A stretch of DNA of 64,000 nt from Insolitispirillum peregrinum (GCF_042665255.1 NZ_JBHTCD010000017.1), one strand, 5' to 3'. Counted from the stretch's first letter, positions 1 to 10,709 are shown. Notes: generated from the letters alone by a model not told the origin. A program made the numbers and translations.

Positions 1-3000
1 ATGCCGGCTCGGTGACCTTTGCCCCGACCGGCAACTCGGACGCCGACGTCACCTATGACCTGTCGGCCACCACGCTGGATCACGACGGCTCGACCAAAAC
101 CACCACCGGCGAAGGCACCATCACCATTACTGCCGTTGCCGATGCCGTCACGCTGGACGCCCAGGATGCGGCGGGGATGGAAGATACTGCCATCAGCCTG
201 AACATCAGTTCGGGTGGGCTGGTCGATACCGATGGCTCGGAAACGCTGACCATCTACATTTCCGACGTCCCGGCCGGTTCGGTGCTGGCGCAGAATGGCA
301 CTGCCCTGACCGCGATCACTGGTTCGGTGACGCTGGAAAACGGCACGGTGCTGTCGTCGACTTCCTCGACGGTGGTCTATGCGATCACCATCCACGCCGG
401 GGAGTCGGCCAGCGACGCGCTGGCCAACCTGACCATCACCCCGCCCAGTGGCGTTTCAGCCGACTTCGGGCTGACCGTCACCGCTGTGACCGAAGAAGCC
501 AATGGCGGTGATCAGGCAATCGTCAGCGACACCCTGTGGGTTGATGTCGGCACCAATGCCGTTACGCTGAACGACCTGAACGTCAACATTGAGGAACAGA
601 CGGTTGGGTCTGACACCAACTGGAACTACCTGAACCTCGACTCGCTGACCGACAGCCTGACCCATGCGGATGGCACGGAAACGGTCACCGTCTACCTCAG
701 CGGCCTGCCTGCCGGGGCGACGTTGCAGGTGTTTGACGGCGGCAGCTGGCAGACCCTGAGCGCGGACAGCAATGGGGAGTATGCCATTGATGACAGCCTG
801 CTCGACAACCTGCGCCTGTCGACCGCCGTCAATGACAGCACCAGCTTTACCCTGACCGCCCGCGCCGTCACCGAAGACGTGGACGTTGGGACGGCCCACG
901 AAACCGCTTCGACCGATGCGGTTGCCCCGGACTCGGCGGTATCGAACACCGCCACCATCACCGTTACCGTCAATGCGGTGGCCGACACCGCCATTGCCTC
1001 GGGCGGCGGCACCGGGGTGGAAGACCAGTGGATTGACCTCAACCTGTCCTCGGAAGTGCAGGATACCGACGGTTCGGAAAGCATCACCGGCCTGACCCTG
1101 TCCGGCGTTCCGGACGGTGCCAGTCTGCAGTACAGCGGCGGCTCGTTGTCGCCGTCGGGCAGCACCACGGTTGGCGGTGTGACCACTTACACCTATGACC
1201 TGACCAGCCTGAGCGCCAGCGAACTGGCGACGGTGCAGATCAAGTCCCCGGCCAACTCCAACCTCGACTACACGTTGAAGATGGAAACGGTGATCACCGA
1301 AAGCGGCAGCGTTGGCACATCGGGCAGCGCCTCGACCTCGGTGACCACCACCAGCGTCTCGGTGGTGGTGTATGGGGATGCCGACACTCCGACCGTTACC
1401 GTTGACGAGAGCAGCAAGACCATCGTCGAAGACCACCTGTACAAGCTGGCCGATGCCGTCACCGATCCGGCTCTGGCCGATACCGACGGCTCGGAAAGCC
1501 TGGTCCTGCGGATTACCCCGCAAGACAGCACCAATTCGGTGCTGGCAATTGACAGCAACCACGACGGGGTGATCTCCAGCAGCGAATACGTCGCCCTGCC
1601 GGCCAGCGGTTACTGGACCATTGCCCCGGAAGACCTTGCCTATACCTACATTGGTGGCAGCACCAACTGGTCTGACGAAGCCTCCAGCCTGAAATTCGAC
1701 GTTACCGCCGTGGCGACCGAAGACGATGCCACTGTCTCGACGCCGGGCCTTGACCGCGACGGGCAGGCGTCCTCTGACACCTACACCGTCACCTTGCAGG
1801 TTGATGGCAATGCCGATGCGCTGGTGATCGTTGCCCACGATGCTGGCGTCGAAGACCAGAGCGGTGGCATTCCGCTGAACCCGACCTTCCAGTTGACCGA
1901 TACCGATGGTTCGGAAAGCCTGACCGGCACCGTTGATCTGGTGTTTGCCAGTGGCACCCTGCTGGTCAATGGCGTTGAGGCTCCGCATACCGACAATGGC
2001 GACGGCACGGTGACCTATCACCTTGACGTGTCGCTGTTTGAACTGGATAGCAGCACCAACACCTACAGCCTGAAGGATGCCGGGTCGCTGACCTATCAGC
2101 CGGTGACCAACTCGGATGTGGACGTTACCTACCAGCTGTCGGCCACCACGCTGGACAACAATGGCTCGACCAAAACCACCACCGCCGAAGGTACCATCGC
2201 CATCACCGCCGTTGCCGATGCGGTGGTGCTGGCTGCGGCAGACAGCGGTAACGAAGACACCACCATCGCCCTGCATCCGACCATCCAGCTGACCGATACC
2301 GATGGCTCGGAAAGCCTGACCGGCACCGTCGATCTGGTGTTCGGGACCGATGATCAGGCCGCTGGCAAGGTGATGGTCAACGGCGTTCAGGCGCCCTACA
2401 CCACCAACGCCGATGGCTCGATCACCTATCACCTGTCGTCGTCGCTGTTCACCTATGACAGCAGCACCCACACCTACAGCCTGTCCAGCTCGTCGGTGGT
2501 GACTTTTGTGCCGACCGCCAACTCGGACGTTGATGTCACCTATGGCCTGTCGGCCACCGTGCTGGACCATGACGGCTCGACCAAAACCACCACCGGCGAA
2601 GGCACAATCACGGTGATCGCCGTGGCCGACAGCGTGGTGCTGAAGGCCAGCGACAGCGGCAACGAAGACACCGCCATTGCCCTGCACCCGACCGTCAAGC
2701 TGACCGACACCGATGGCTCGGAAACCCTGACCGGCACCGTTGACATGGTGTTCGATGCTGGCGACCAGGCAGCAGGCAAGGTGATGATCAACGGCACCGA
2801 AGCGCCCTACACCACCAATGCCGACGGCTCGATCACCTATCACCTTGATGCCTCGCTGTTCACCTATAACAGCAGCACCCACACCTACAGCCTGTCCGGA
2901 TCGTCGTCGGTGACCTTTGTCCCGACCGCCAACTCGGACGTTGATGTGAGCTATGGCCTGTCGGCCACCGTGCTCGATCACGACGGCTCGACCAAAACCA

Positions 3001-6000
3001 CCACCGGCACCGGGTCGATTACCGTGGTGGCGGTGGCCGATGCGGTGACCATTGACGGGCAGAATGCTGCCGGGATGGAAGACACCGCCATCAGCCTGAA
3101 CATCAGCTCGGGCGGGCTGGTCGATACCGATGGTTCGGAAACGCTGACCATCTATATTTCCGGCGTTCCGGCGGGCTCGGTGCTGGCGCAGGGTGGTACG
3201 TCCCTGACAGCGATGACCGGCTCGGTGACACTGGAAAACGGCACCGTCCTGACCTCGACCTCGTCGAAGGTAGTCTATGCGATCACCATTCATGCCGGGG
3301 AATCGGTCAGTGATGCGCTGGCCAATCTGACCATCACCCCGCCCAGCGGGGCTTCGGCTGACTTCCAGTTGACGGTGACCGCAGTCACCACCGAAGCCAA
3401 TGGTGGCGATCAGGCGATCACCAGCGATACCCTGTGGGTCGATGTCGGCACCAACGGCATTGAACTCAACGACATGGCGGTGACGATCAACGAACGGACG
3501 TCCAGCTCCACCTACAGCACCCTTAACCTCAACAGCCTGACCGATACCCTGACCCATTCCGATGGTACGGAAAAGGTAACCGTCTACCTGAGCGGCATGC
3601 CCAGCGGCTCGATCCTGCAGGTCAAGATGGGCAGCACCTGGACCACCGTGAATGCCAACGCCAACGGCGAATACGCCATTGACGACAGCCTGCTGAGCAA
3701 CGTCCGCATTGCCACCGCCACCAACGTTGATACCGACTTCACCCTGACCGCCCGGGCGGTGGTTGCCGACGTTGATGTCGGAACCGCCCATGAAAATGCC
3801 TCGACCGATACGGTGGCCCCGGACTCGGCGGTATCGAATATCGCGACCATCACCGTTACCGTCAACGCGGTGGCCGATACGGCCATTTCGTCGGGTGGCG
3901 GGACCGGTGTGGAGGACCAGTGGATTGGCCTGAACCTGTCCACCAGGCTGCGCGATACCGACGGTTCGGAAAGCATCACCGGCGTCACCCTGTCCGGTGT
4001 CCCGGCAGGGGCCAGCCTGCAGTACAGTGGCGGTACCCTGACCCCCAGCAGCAGCAGCACCGTTGGCGGTGTGACCACCTATACCTATAACCTGAGCAGC
4101 CTGAGCGCGAGCGAACTGGCATCGGTGCAGATGAAGGCCCCGGCCAATTCCAACCTCGACTACACCCTGAAGCTGAACACCACCATCACCGAAAGAGGCA
4201 GCGACGGCGAAGTCGCCAGCGGCAAGGCAACCTCGACCACCAGCACCTCGGTTTCGGTGGTGGTCTATGGTGATGCCGATACCCCGACCGTGACCGTTGA
4301 CGAAAGCAGCAAGACGATCGTCGAAGACCATCTGTACAAGCTGGCCGATGCGGTCACCAACCCGGCCCTGCATGATACCGACGGATCGGAAACCCTGACC
4401 CTGCAGATTGCGCCGCAGGACAGCACCCATTCGGTGCTGGCGATTGACAGCAACCACGACGGGGTGATCACCGCCGACGAATATGTCAGCCTGCCCGCCA
4501 GCGGGTACTGGACCATTGCCGCATCGGATCTGGCCTATACCTACATCGGCGGCAGCACCAACTGGTCCAGCGCAACGGCCAGCGACAAGCTGAAGTTCGA
4601 CATCACCGCCGTGGCGACCGAAAATGATGCCAACATTTCGACCCCGACCCTGACCCGTGACGGCGAAGCCTCGTCCGAGACCTACACCGTTACCCTGACC
4701 GTTGACGCCGAAGCCGATGCCCTGGTGATTTCGGCCAGCAACAGCGGTGTCGAAGATCAGGCTGGCGGCATCGCCATCACCCCGACCATTGGCCTGCAGG
4801 ATACTGACGGCTCGGAATCGCTGACCGACACCGTTTACATCATGACCTCGGACAGCGACATGCTGAACGGGACGGTGACGCTGAACGGTACCGAACTGCA
4901 TGCCCAGCTGGTCACCGGCTATGATGCCGACGGCAACCCGACCTTTGGCGGTTTGGCAGCCGCCAATACGCCGCCGGTCTATGCCTACAGCATTGATGCC
5001 GACGATTTCAGCAAGAGTGGCTCGACCTATTCGATCAGCGGGCTGGTGTTTACTCCGGTCGCCAATTCGGATGCTGACGTGACCTACAAGATCGCCGCCA
5101 CCGTCAGCGACAACGGTGAAACGCTGGTGACCGTTGCCAACGGTACCATTAGCGTGGCCGCGGTGGCCGATGCCCCGACCGTGCAGGTTGGCGACGGCAG
5201 CGGTTCGCTGACCGCCAGCGAAGACACGCCGTTGGCCCTGAACATCGACGCGGCGCTGGTTGACGTTGACGGTTCGGAAACGATCAGCTCGGCCCAGATC
5301 ACCGACGTTCCCACAGGCTGGACCGTTGGCTATCTGGCTGCCGATGGCACCTTTACTGCTGCCACCGACAGCGGTAGCGGGGTGTGGATCATTGCCGTCG
5401 ACAAGCTTGATCAGGTTGCCATTCTGCCGCCGACCGACCTCAACCTGTCGTCTGCCGATGCTGTCAGCTTCCATCTGACCGTCACCACCACCGAATCCGC
5501 CACTGGCAGCAACGTATCGGTGAAGAACGCCTCGACCACCGTGGCCTTCACCGTGGCGGTGGATGCGGTGGCCGATACGCCGACGCTGGTGGTCAACAAT
5601 GCCCGCGTGGTGGAAGACCATGATGTCAAGCTCGACATCGATGCGACCATTACCGACAGCGACAGTCAGAATGGCCGCGATCCTTCGGAAACGGTGACCG
5701 TCTATGTCAGCGGTGATTTTGACGGCGGCATTCTGGTGGACCGTGACGGCAATGAACTGGCATGGGACAGCTCGGCCAACGCCTATGTCATTGCCGCCGA
5801 TGATCTGGACAACGTCTATTTCCGTCCGGCTGCGGACTCCAACACCGACGTCACCCTGACCATCACCGCCCGTGCGACCGAAAGCAGCAATGGCGACTAC
5901 GCCGAACGCAGCACCACCCTGTCGATCAACATCAAGGGGGATGCCGACGCTGCCACCTACAACGGCACCGTGCTGACCGGTGACGACTTCAGCATTGCCG

Positions 6001-9000
6001 GAACCGAAGGCAAGGACGGAGCGGTTGTGGAAATCAACCCGCACTTTGACCAGTTCGGCAGCACCGATACCGATGGCTCGGAAACGGTGTCGGTGGTGAT
6101 TTCCGATATCGCCGCTGGCGTCAACGTCTACATGACTCCCGGTAACGAACAGTACCTGCTGTACATTGGCAATGGTCAGTGGGCGGTCGATTCCGACCAT
6201 CTGGCCGATGTCCGCATCACGCTGGACGACACCAACTATAGCGGCACCCTCGAAGATGCCTTCACCCTGAAGGTGGTGGTCACCGAAGACGATGGCGACG
6301 TCAGCGAAACCACCCAGAGCGTGAATCTGGTGATCGACCCGACCACTGACACCCAGTCCATTGCGCTCAGCGGTGGTGCAGCCGAAGATGCCCACCTCGA
6401 CAACGGGGTGCAGGTTGACATCCCGGTGACCATCACCGTCACGCCCAATGACATCACCGATGGGGCGGAAAGCATCACCAGCGTCACCATCAGCGTGGAT
6501 ACCGACAGTCTGGGGCTGCCGTCCGGCACCACCCTGACCCTGACCCTGAACGGCACCACCTATGACCTGACCGCAGGCGAGACCATCACCCTCGATGCAG
6601 CCGATCTGGCGGCCTATACCGATGCCAACGGCAAGGTCACCCTGCCGTTGACCATGGATGGCCTGCCGGAAAACTGGTCAAAGGACGTGCCGGTCACCAT
6701 CTCGACCACGGCGGTCGAGGACGGCGCGACGCCGGTGACCGTCACCTCGACCCAGTCGGTGGTGATCACTGCGGTTGCCGACCAGCTGGACAGCTTTACC
6801 GTTACCGCCACCAACGAGGTCAGCAACGACAACAGTGTGGACCTGAACATCAGTGCCACTCTGGGCGATACCGACGGTTCGGAAACGATCAGCTACTACC
6901 AGATTTCGGGCGTTCCCAGCGGGGCGAGCCTGAACATGGGGATTGCGGCTGGCAATGGCGTGTGGATCGTGACCGCTGCCCAGTATGCCAGTGGCGACCT
7001 GCATCTGGTTGGCGCTGATGGCCTGAACGGAACCCTGACCATCACCGCCAGGATCGTTGACACCGATCCGGATGGTGGCAGCGACAGCACCACCAGCAGC
7101 ACCACCGTTGATTTCAGCATTCCTGCCGGAACCGGCGGTGGTGGCGGCGGCAGCGATACCCCGGAGACCCCGGCGGTGACGATTACCGCTGTGACCTCTG
7201 CCGAAGACAGCAGCTTTACCCTGCACGCTGATTTCACCAACGCCGACAGTTCGACCGCGCTGGTGATCACCGACCTGCCTGATGGCGTCACCATCAACGG
7301 CACGCTGAATGTCGATTACTTCATCGTCAACGACACCATTGTCATCCCTGCAGACAAGGTGGACGACGTGTCGTTCACCCCGGCCGAAGATTACGCCGGT
7401 GACCTGTCGATGACCGTCAAGGTCACCAACACCTGGGGAACCTCGACGCTGGAATCGGCAGAAGCTACCGATGTGGTGGCCCATATCACCCCGGTCTCGG
7501 ACGGGGCCAGCATCTCGGCCACCGTGGCCGCCGGTGCCGACACCACCGAAGACAGCAGTGGTGTTCCGTTCACCCTGACCATCTCGCAGAGCGACAACGA
7601 CGGTTCGGAATACCTTGACGGTACCACCATCACCATCGATGGCAGCTCGCTGCCTGCCGGGTCGGTGCTGACCCTCAACGGTGTGGTTCTGACCGCCGAT
7701 ACCAATGGCGATTACGTGCTGGATATCACCAGCGACTTCGGGGTTTCGGGCAGTGCCTTCCACGACAGCGGCTCGATCACCCTCAGCGGCCTGAGCGTCC
7801 AGCCGCCAGCGGACTGGAGCGGTACCCTGAACCTTGGCTTCAGTGTGTCGGTCCATGACGAAAGCGTGGTCGATGGCAGCCTGGTGAGCGCGTCTTCGGT
7901 GACCTCGACCGGCTCGCTGTCGGTCACCATCACCCCGGAAACCGACAGTGCGGTGATCACCACCGCTGATGCCAGCGGAGCGGAAGATACCGCCATCACC
8001 CTCGACCTGACGGCCCATGACAGCGACCTGAAAAGCGCGGTTAACGAGTATGGCAGCGAAGCCCTGTCGGTGGTCATCTCCGGCGTCCCCGAAGGGGCCA
8101 CCATCGAAGGCGCCACCAACAACGGCACCTATGTCGTTGATGGCGTCACCTATACCTCGTGGACGGTCAAGAGCTCGGCGATTGATGCCGGCACCGGCAC
8201 CATCAGCGGTCTGAAGATCACCCCGGCACAGGACTGGTCGGGCACCATGACCCTGTCGGTCACCGCCTACACCATGGAACTGTCAACAAAGGTGGTGGTG
8301 AGCGAAAGCCAGACCTTTACCGTTGATGTCGCGGCAGTATCCGATACCGCCACCATCAACCCGCAGGACGTCACCGCCAGCGACAACGCACGCGAAGAGC
8401 AGCAGATTGCCCTGACCCTGAACGCCCAGCTCACTGACGTTGACGGCTCGGAAACGCTGTCGGTGAAAATTGCCGGTGTCCCGAGCGGAGCAACCTTTAC
8501 CGATGGCAACGGTAACAGCATCGGCACCTCGCTGGGCGGAGGCATCTATCTGTTCACCGCCGCCGAAGTGGCCGTGCTGCACATCGTGGCCCCGGTCGAT
8601 TACTCCGGCACGCTGGACCTGACGGCTCAGGCCATTTCGACCGATGGCAGCGCTGCCTCGGCGGAAAGCGGCTGGATGTCGTTCTCGGTCACCGTGCTGG
8701 GTCAGGCGGATGCTCCGACCCTGACGCTGGCTTCGACCGCGATCACCGGCACCGAAGACCAGAGCGGCGGTATTGCCCTCAATGTCACCGGTGCCCTGAC
8801 CGATACCACCGGTGAAACCCTGCAGTTGCTGATTACCGGCGCTCCGGCAGGCAGTACCTTTACCGCTGCCGACGGCACGGTGATCCACGAAACCGTCAGC
8901 GCCACTGGCGTCAGCTATTGGGCGGTTGATGGCAGCGACATTTCCGGTCTGGTGATGAACGCACCGGAAAACTGGAATGGCACTGTCTCGCTGGGACTGG

Positions 9001-9944
9001 AACTGATTTCCAGCGAAGATGGCACCACCGCCTCGACCACCGGCACGCTGGATGTGACGGTGACCGCCGTCAATGACGCCCCCGAAGTTGATGTCCTGAC
9101 CCATTCGTCCTATGACAACAACTATAACGGCCCGGTTTATGTCATTGCCGATCAGGCGGATGGAACGTCCGGCCTGACTGTCACCGATGTTGACAGCACC
9201 ACGCTGTCGCACATGGACATCGCCATTACCGGTGGCCTGCACGAGGGCGACAGCCTGAGCATCTACGGGCAAACGGTCAGTGTCGATCTCGATGGCAACC
9301 TGACGGTGACCATCGACGGCTCGACCCTGACCATGAGCTATGATGCCAGCACCAGCACCCTGTCGTTTGATGGCGATGCCAGCAGCAGCGCCTATCAGAC
9401 GCTGGCCGGTTCGGTGGTGCTGACCAGCAGCACCGGCACGCTGGACGAAGGCACCCGCACCATCAGCGTCACCACCTATGATGATGGCGGATTGGCGGGC
9501 AGCGACAGCACCACCACCTCGATCCAGAATGGTTCGATGGATCTGAGCCATGAAAACCGGGGTGATGTGCTGTTTGACAGCGGCAGTTCGGTGACCTTGC
9601 TCGGGAATGATGGTGTTGATGATACGCTGGTGATGAATTATGGCGACCCGCTGACCACCGTCGATGGTGGCACATCGGGCTTTGACCAGCTGTACATCAT
9701 GCCGGCGGCGGACAACCCCAGTGTTGACTGGACCATCAGCGCCGCCACCGACAGCTCGGGCAACCTGACCGGTGACTTCACCGTCTCCGGGACCGATGGT
9801 GACAGCTTCCTGATTCATGTGGACCCGGCCCATGTGACCTCGGTCGATGCGCACAACATCGTCTTTGATCAGGATGCCAGCGGGACGATTACCTTTGAGG
9901 ATCACACCCTGAACTTCAACGATCTGGAAAAGATCTCGGTGTAA
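1..9944 (+). CDS. Giant repeat adhesin, type I secretion class (C-terminal part, 5' end outside window)
   Basis: The reading frame is open from the first bases, so the N-terminus lies outside the window; about 3,310 residues are visible. The protein is a chain of beta-sandwich-like repeats. At least 15 copies of a D-x-DGSE motif (mostly DTDGSE) each follow an 'EDT/EDQ' segment and are usually followed by 'SGVPAG', the signature of the T1SS-143/BapA/LapA class of large surface proteins. A glycine-rich linker (GGGGGGS) lies near nt 7140. The C-terminal ~130 residues differ from the repeats (LLGNDGVDD, DQDASGTITFEDH) and look like an acidic, RTX-like type I secretion end. Cysteines are essentially absent, as usual for secreted repeat proteins. 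The expected role is adhesion or biofilm at the cell surface. Its ABC exporter genes are not in this window, so secretion is inferred. A hairpin follows the stop codon. Confidence 0.85.
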   Translation, partial: AGSVTFAPTGNSDADVTYDLSATTLDHDGSTKTTTGEGTITITAVADAVTLDAQDAAGMEDTAISLNISSGGLVDTDGSETLTIYISDVPAGSVLAQNGTALTAITGSVTLENGTVLSSTSSTVVYAITIHAGESASDALANLTITPPSGVSADFGLTVTAVTEEANGGDQAIVSDTLWVDVGTNAVTLNDLNVNIEEQTVGSDTNWNYLNLDSLTDSLTHADGTETVTVYLSGLPAGATLQVFDGGSWQTLSADSNGEYAIDDSLLDNLRLSTAVNDSTSFTLTARAVTEDVDVGTAHETASTDAVAPDSAVSNTATITVTVNAVADTAIASGGGTGVEDQWIDLNLSSEVQDTDGSESITGLTLSGVPDGASLQYSGGSLSPSGSTTVGGVTTYTYDLTSLSASELATVQIKSPANSNLDYTLKMETVITESGSVGTSGSASTSVTTTSVSVVVYGDADTPTVTVDESSKTIVEDHLYKLADAVTDPALADTDGSESLVLRITPQDSTNSVLAIDSNHDGVISSSEYVALPASGYWTIAPEDLAYTYIGGSTNWSDEASSLKFDVTAVATEDDATVSTPGLDRDGQASSDTYTVTLQVDGNADALVIVAHDAGVEDQSGGIPLNPTFQLTDTDGSESLTGTVDLVFASGTLLVNGVEAPHTDNGDGTVTYHLDVSLFELDSSTNTYSLKDAGSLTYQPVTNSDVDVTYQLSATTLDNNGSTKTTTAEGTIAITAVADAVVLAAADSGNEDTTIALHPTIQLTDTDGSESLTGTVDLVFGTDDQAAGKVMVNGVQAPYTTNADGSITYHLSSSLFTYDSSTHTYSLSSSSVVTFVPTANSDVDVTYGLSATVLDHDGSTKTTTGEGTITVIAVADSVVLKASDSGNEDTAIALHPTVKLTDTDGSETLTGTVDMVFDAGDQAAGKVMINGTEAPYTTNADGSITYHLDASLFTYNSSTHTYSLSGSSSVTFVPTANSDVDVSYGLSATVLDHDGSTKTTTGTGSITVVAVADAVTIDGQNAAGMEDTAISLNISSGGLVDTDGSETLTIYISGVPAGSVLAQGGTSLTAMTGSVTLENGTVLTSTSSKVVYAITIHAGESVSDALANLTITPPSGASADFQLTVTAVTTEANGGDQAITSDTLWVDVGTNGIELNDMAVTINERTSSSTYSTLNLNSLTDTLTHSDGTEKVTVYLSGMPSGSILQVKMGSTWTTVNANANGEYAIDDSLLSNVRIATATNVDTDFTLTARAVVADVDVGTAHENASTDTVAPDSAVSNIATITVTVNAVADTAISSGGGTGVEDQWIGLNLSTRLRDTDGSESITGVTLSGVPAGASLQYSGGTLTPSSSSTVGGVTTYTYNLSSLSASELASVQMKAPANSNLDYTLKLNTTITERGSDGEVASGKATSTTSTSVSVVVYGDADTPTVTVDESSKTIVEDHLYKLADAVTNPALHDTDGSETLTLQIAPQDSTHSVLAIDSNHDGVITADEYVSLPASGYWTIAASDLAYTYIGGSTNWSSATASDKLKFDITAVATENDANISTPTLTRDGEASSETYTVTLTVDAEADALVISASNSGVEDQAGGIAITPTIGLQDTDGSESLTDTVYIMTSDSDMLNGTVTLNGTELHAQLVTGYDADGNPTFGGLAAANTPPVYAYSIDADDFSKSGSTYSISGLVFTPVANSDADVTYKIAATVSDNGETLVTVANGTISVAAVADAPTVQVGDGSGSLTASEDTPLALNIDAALVDVDGSETISSAQITDVPTGWTVGYLAADGTFTAATDSGSGVWIIAVDKLDQVAILPPTDLNLSSADAVSFHLTVTTTESATGSNVSVKNASTTVAFTVAVDAVADTPTLVVNNARVVEDHDVKLDIDATITDSDSQNGRDPSETVTVYVSGDFDGGILVDRDGNELAWDSSANAYVIAADDLDNVYFRPAADSNTDVTLTITARATESSNGDYAERSTTLSINIKGDADAATYNGTVLTGDDFSIAGTEGKDGAVVEINPHFDQFGSTDTDGSETVSVVISDIAAGVNVYMTPGNEQYLLYIGNGQWAVDSDHLADVRITLDDTNYSGTLEDAFTLKVVVTEDDGDVSETTQSVNLVIDPTTDTQSIALSGGAAEDAHLDNGVQVDIPVTITVTPNDITDGAESITSVTISVDTDSLGLPSGTTLTLTLNGTTYDLTAGETITLDAADLAAYTDANGKVTLPLTMDGLPENWSKDVPVTISTTAVEDGATPVTVTSTQSVVITAVADQLDSFTVTATNEVSNDNSVDLNISATLGDTDGSETISYYQISGVPSGASLNMGIAAGNGVWIVTAAQYASGDLHLVGADGLNGTLTITARIVDTDPDGGSDSTTSSTTVDFSIPAGTGGGGGGSDTPETPAVTITAVTSAEDSSFTLHADFTNADSSTALVITDLPDGVTINGTLNVDYFIVNDTIVIPADKVDDVSFTPAEDYAGDLSMTVKVTNTWGTSTLESAEATDVVAHITPVSDGASISATVAAGADTTEDSSGVPFTLTISQSDNDGSEYLDGTTITIDGSSLPAGSVLTLNGVVLTADTNGDYVLDITSDFGVSGSAFHDSGSITLSGLSVQPPADWSGTLNLGFSVSVHDESVVDGSLVSASSVTSTGSLSVTITPETDSAVITTADASGAEDTAITLDLTAHDSDLKSAVNEYGSEALSVVISGVPEGATIEGATNNGTYVVDGVTYTSWTVKSSAIDAGTGTISGLKITPAQDWSGTMTLSVTAYTMELSTKVVVSESQTFTVDVAAVSDTATINPQDVTASDNAREEQQIALTLNAQLTDVDGSETLSVKIAGVPSGATFTDGNGNSIGTSLGGGIYLFTAAEVAVLHIVAPVDYSGTLDLTAQAISTDGSAASAESGWMSFSVTVLGQADAPTLTLASTAITGTEDQSGGIALNVTGALTDTTGETLQLLITGAPAGSTFTAADGTVIHETVSATGVSYWAVDGSDISGLVMNAPENWNGTVSLGLELISSEDGTTASTTGTLDVTVTAVNDAPEVDVLTHSSYDNNYNGPVYVIADQADGTSGLTVTDVDSTTLSHMDIAITGGLHEGDSLSIYGQTVSVDLDGNLTVTIDGSTLTMSYDASTSTLSFDGDASSSAYQTLAGSVVLTSSTGTLDEGTRTISVTTYDDGGLAGSDSTTTSIQNGSMDLSHENRGDVLFDSGSSVTLLGNDGVDDTLVMNYGDPLTTVDGGTSGFDQLYIMPAADNPSVDWTISAATDSSGNLTGDFTVSGTDGDSFLIHVDPAHVTSVDAHNIVFDQDASGTITFEDHTLNFNDLEKISV
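141..1830 (+). repeat. Intragenic super-repeat, copy A (about 1.7 kb)
   Basis: This block recurs 2.9 kb downstream (3039-4734) at the same place in the repeat order. Landmarks shared by both copies are AAGMEDTAISLNISSGGL, DTLWVDVGTN, DTAIxSGGGTGVEDQWI and TVDESSKTIVEDHLYKLADA. Protein identity is high, while codons differ at many synonymous positions. Confidence 0.85.
3039..4734 (+). repeat. Intragenic super-repeat, copy B (about 1.7 kb)
   Basis: Second copy of the 141-1830 block, offset by about 2,898 bp. Between the copies lie shorter repeat units of about 411 bp (for example landmark DQAAGKVM at about 2352 and 2763). The order suggests a 2.9-kb higher-order unit made of short units plus one long block. 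Confidence 0.85.
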
Positions 9945-9995
9945 ACAACAACGATGCCATCGCGTGTCAGACGCGGCACGCGATGGTGTTGTTCT
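9945..9995 (+). terminator. Hairpin terminator after the adhesin gene
   Basis: A perfect 10-bp stem (9957-9966 with 9977-9986, ccatcgcgtg/cacgcgatgg) is extended by outer aacaac/gttgtt pairs. It starts directly after the TAA stop. There is no long T-tract, so it is a probable rather than textbook intrinsic terminator. Confidence 0.6.
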
Positions 9996-10010
9996 CTGGA
10001 TATGCCATAC

Positions 10011-10050
10011 TCAAGGCCCCCTGTGTCATGATCGACGCAGGGGGCCTTGA
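10011..10050. promoter_or_regulatory. Perfect 13-bp inverted repeat ahead of the flavin-reductase-like gene
   Basis: tcaaggccccctg (10011-10023) pairs perfectly with cagggggccttga (10038-10050) across a 14-nt loop. It ends 23 bp before the chosen ATG. It could be a 5'-UTR hairpin, an operator, or a second terminator of the upstream gene. Confidence 0.5.
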
Positions 10051-10073
10051 TCATGATTTCAGAGGACGCACGG

Positions 10074-10709
10074 ATGTTTTACAGCATTGATAAAAACGAT
10101 CATGGCCTGCCATTCAACCCGTTCAAGGGCTGTGTGGTGCCGCGCCCGATTGGCTGGATTTCGACCCGGTCAGCGTCCGGGGTGAACAATCTGGCTCCCT
10201 ACAGCTTTTTTAGCGCCATTTCGGATAATCCTCCGATGGTGGTGTATGGCAGCAATGGGCACCAGCCGCATGGCCCCAAGGATACGCTGCGCAATATCGA
10301 GGAAACCGGCGTCTTTGTGGTCAATGTGGCGACGTGGGATTTGCGCGATGCGATGAATGCCAGCAGCCACCCGCACCTGCCGGAAGTCGATGAATTCCAG
10401 ACCGCCGGACTGAGCGCAGAGATGGGGAAACTGGTGGCGGCACCGCGTGTTGTGGAAAGCCCGATCAGCCTGGAATGCCGCCTGCATCAGGTGCTGGATT
10501 TACCGAGCGATGACCCGGCCAGCCGCAACGCGGCGGTGTTCGGGCGGGTGGTGGCGGTCCATATTGACCCGCAGGTGCTGACCAACGGTCAGGTCGATCC
10601 GCGCAAGCTGCGCCCGATAGCCCGTCTGGGCTATCGGGATTATGCCGTGATCAATGATGTCTTTGCGATGACCCGCCCGGGCGGCGGTGATGCGCGGATC
10701 GGGCTGTGA
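10074..10709 (+). CDS. Flavin reductase-like (FMN-binding split barrel) protein
   Basis: The 211-residue product matches the flavin reductase-like/DIM6-NTAB family in length and pattern. The N-terminal segment FKGCVVPRPIGWISTRSASG followed by NLAPYSFFSAISDNPPMV is the usual flavin-contacting region, and 'KDTLRNIEETGVFVVNV' follows as expected. Members bind FMN and act as small cytoplasmic flavin reductases or flavoredoxin-like electron carriers; the physiological partner here is unknown. I chose ATG 10074 because AGAGGA lies 7 nt upstream; an in-frame ATG at 10053 and a TTG at 10047 lack such a site. It stands alone between a hairpin and a converging regulator gene. Confidence 0.8.
   Translation: MFYSIDKNDHGLPFNPFKGCVVPRPIGWISTRSASGVNNLAPYSFFSAISDNPPMVVYGSNGHQPHGPKDTLRNIEETGVFVVNVATWDLRDAMNASSHPHLPEVDEFQTAGLSAEMGKLVAAPRVVESPISLECRLHQVLDLPSDDPASRNAAVFGRVVAVHIDPQVLTNGQVDPRKLRPIARLGYRDYAVINDVFAMTRPGGGDARIGL

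Noticed and set aside
456..6395. A 1,979-residue open frame antisense to the adhesin, and similar long frames at 6678-8018 and 8283-9905
   Set aside because: It is a mirror of the repetitive GC-rich coding strand (Asp/Thr/Gly codons read backwards give few stops). It has no recognisable domain or ribosome site, and its composition is Gly/His/Arg-rich nonsense.
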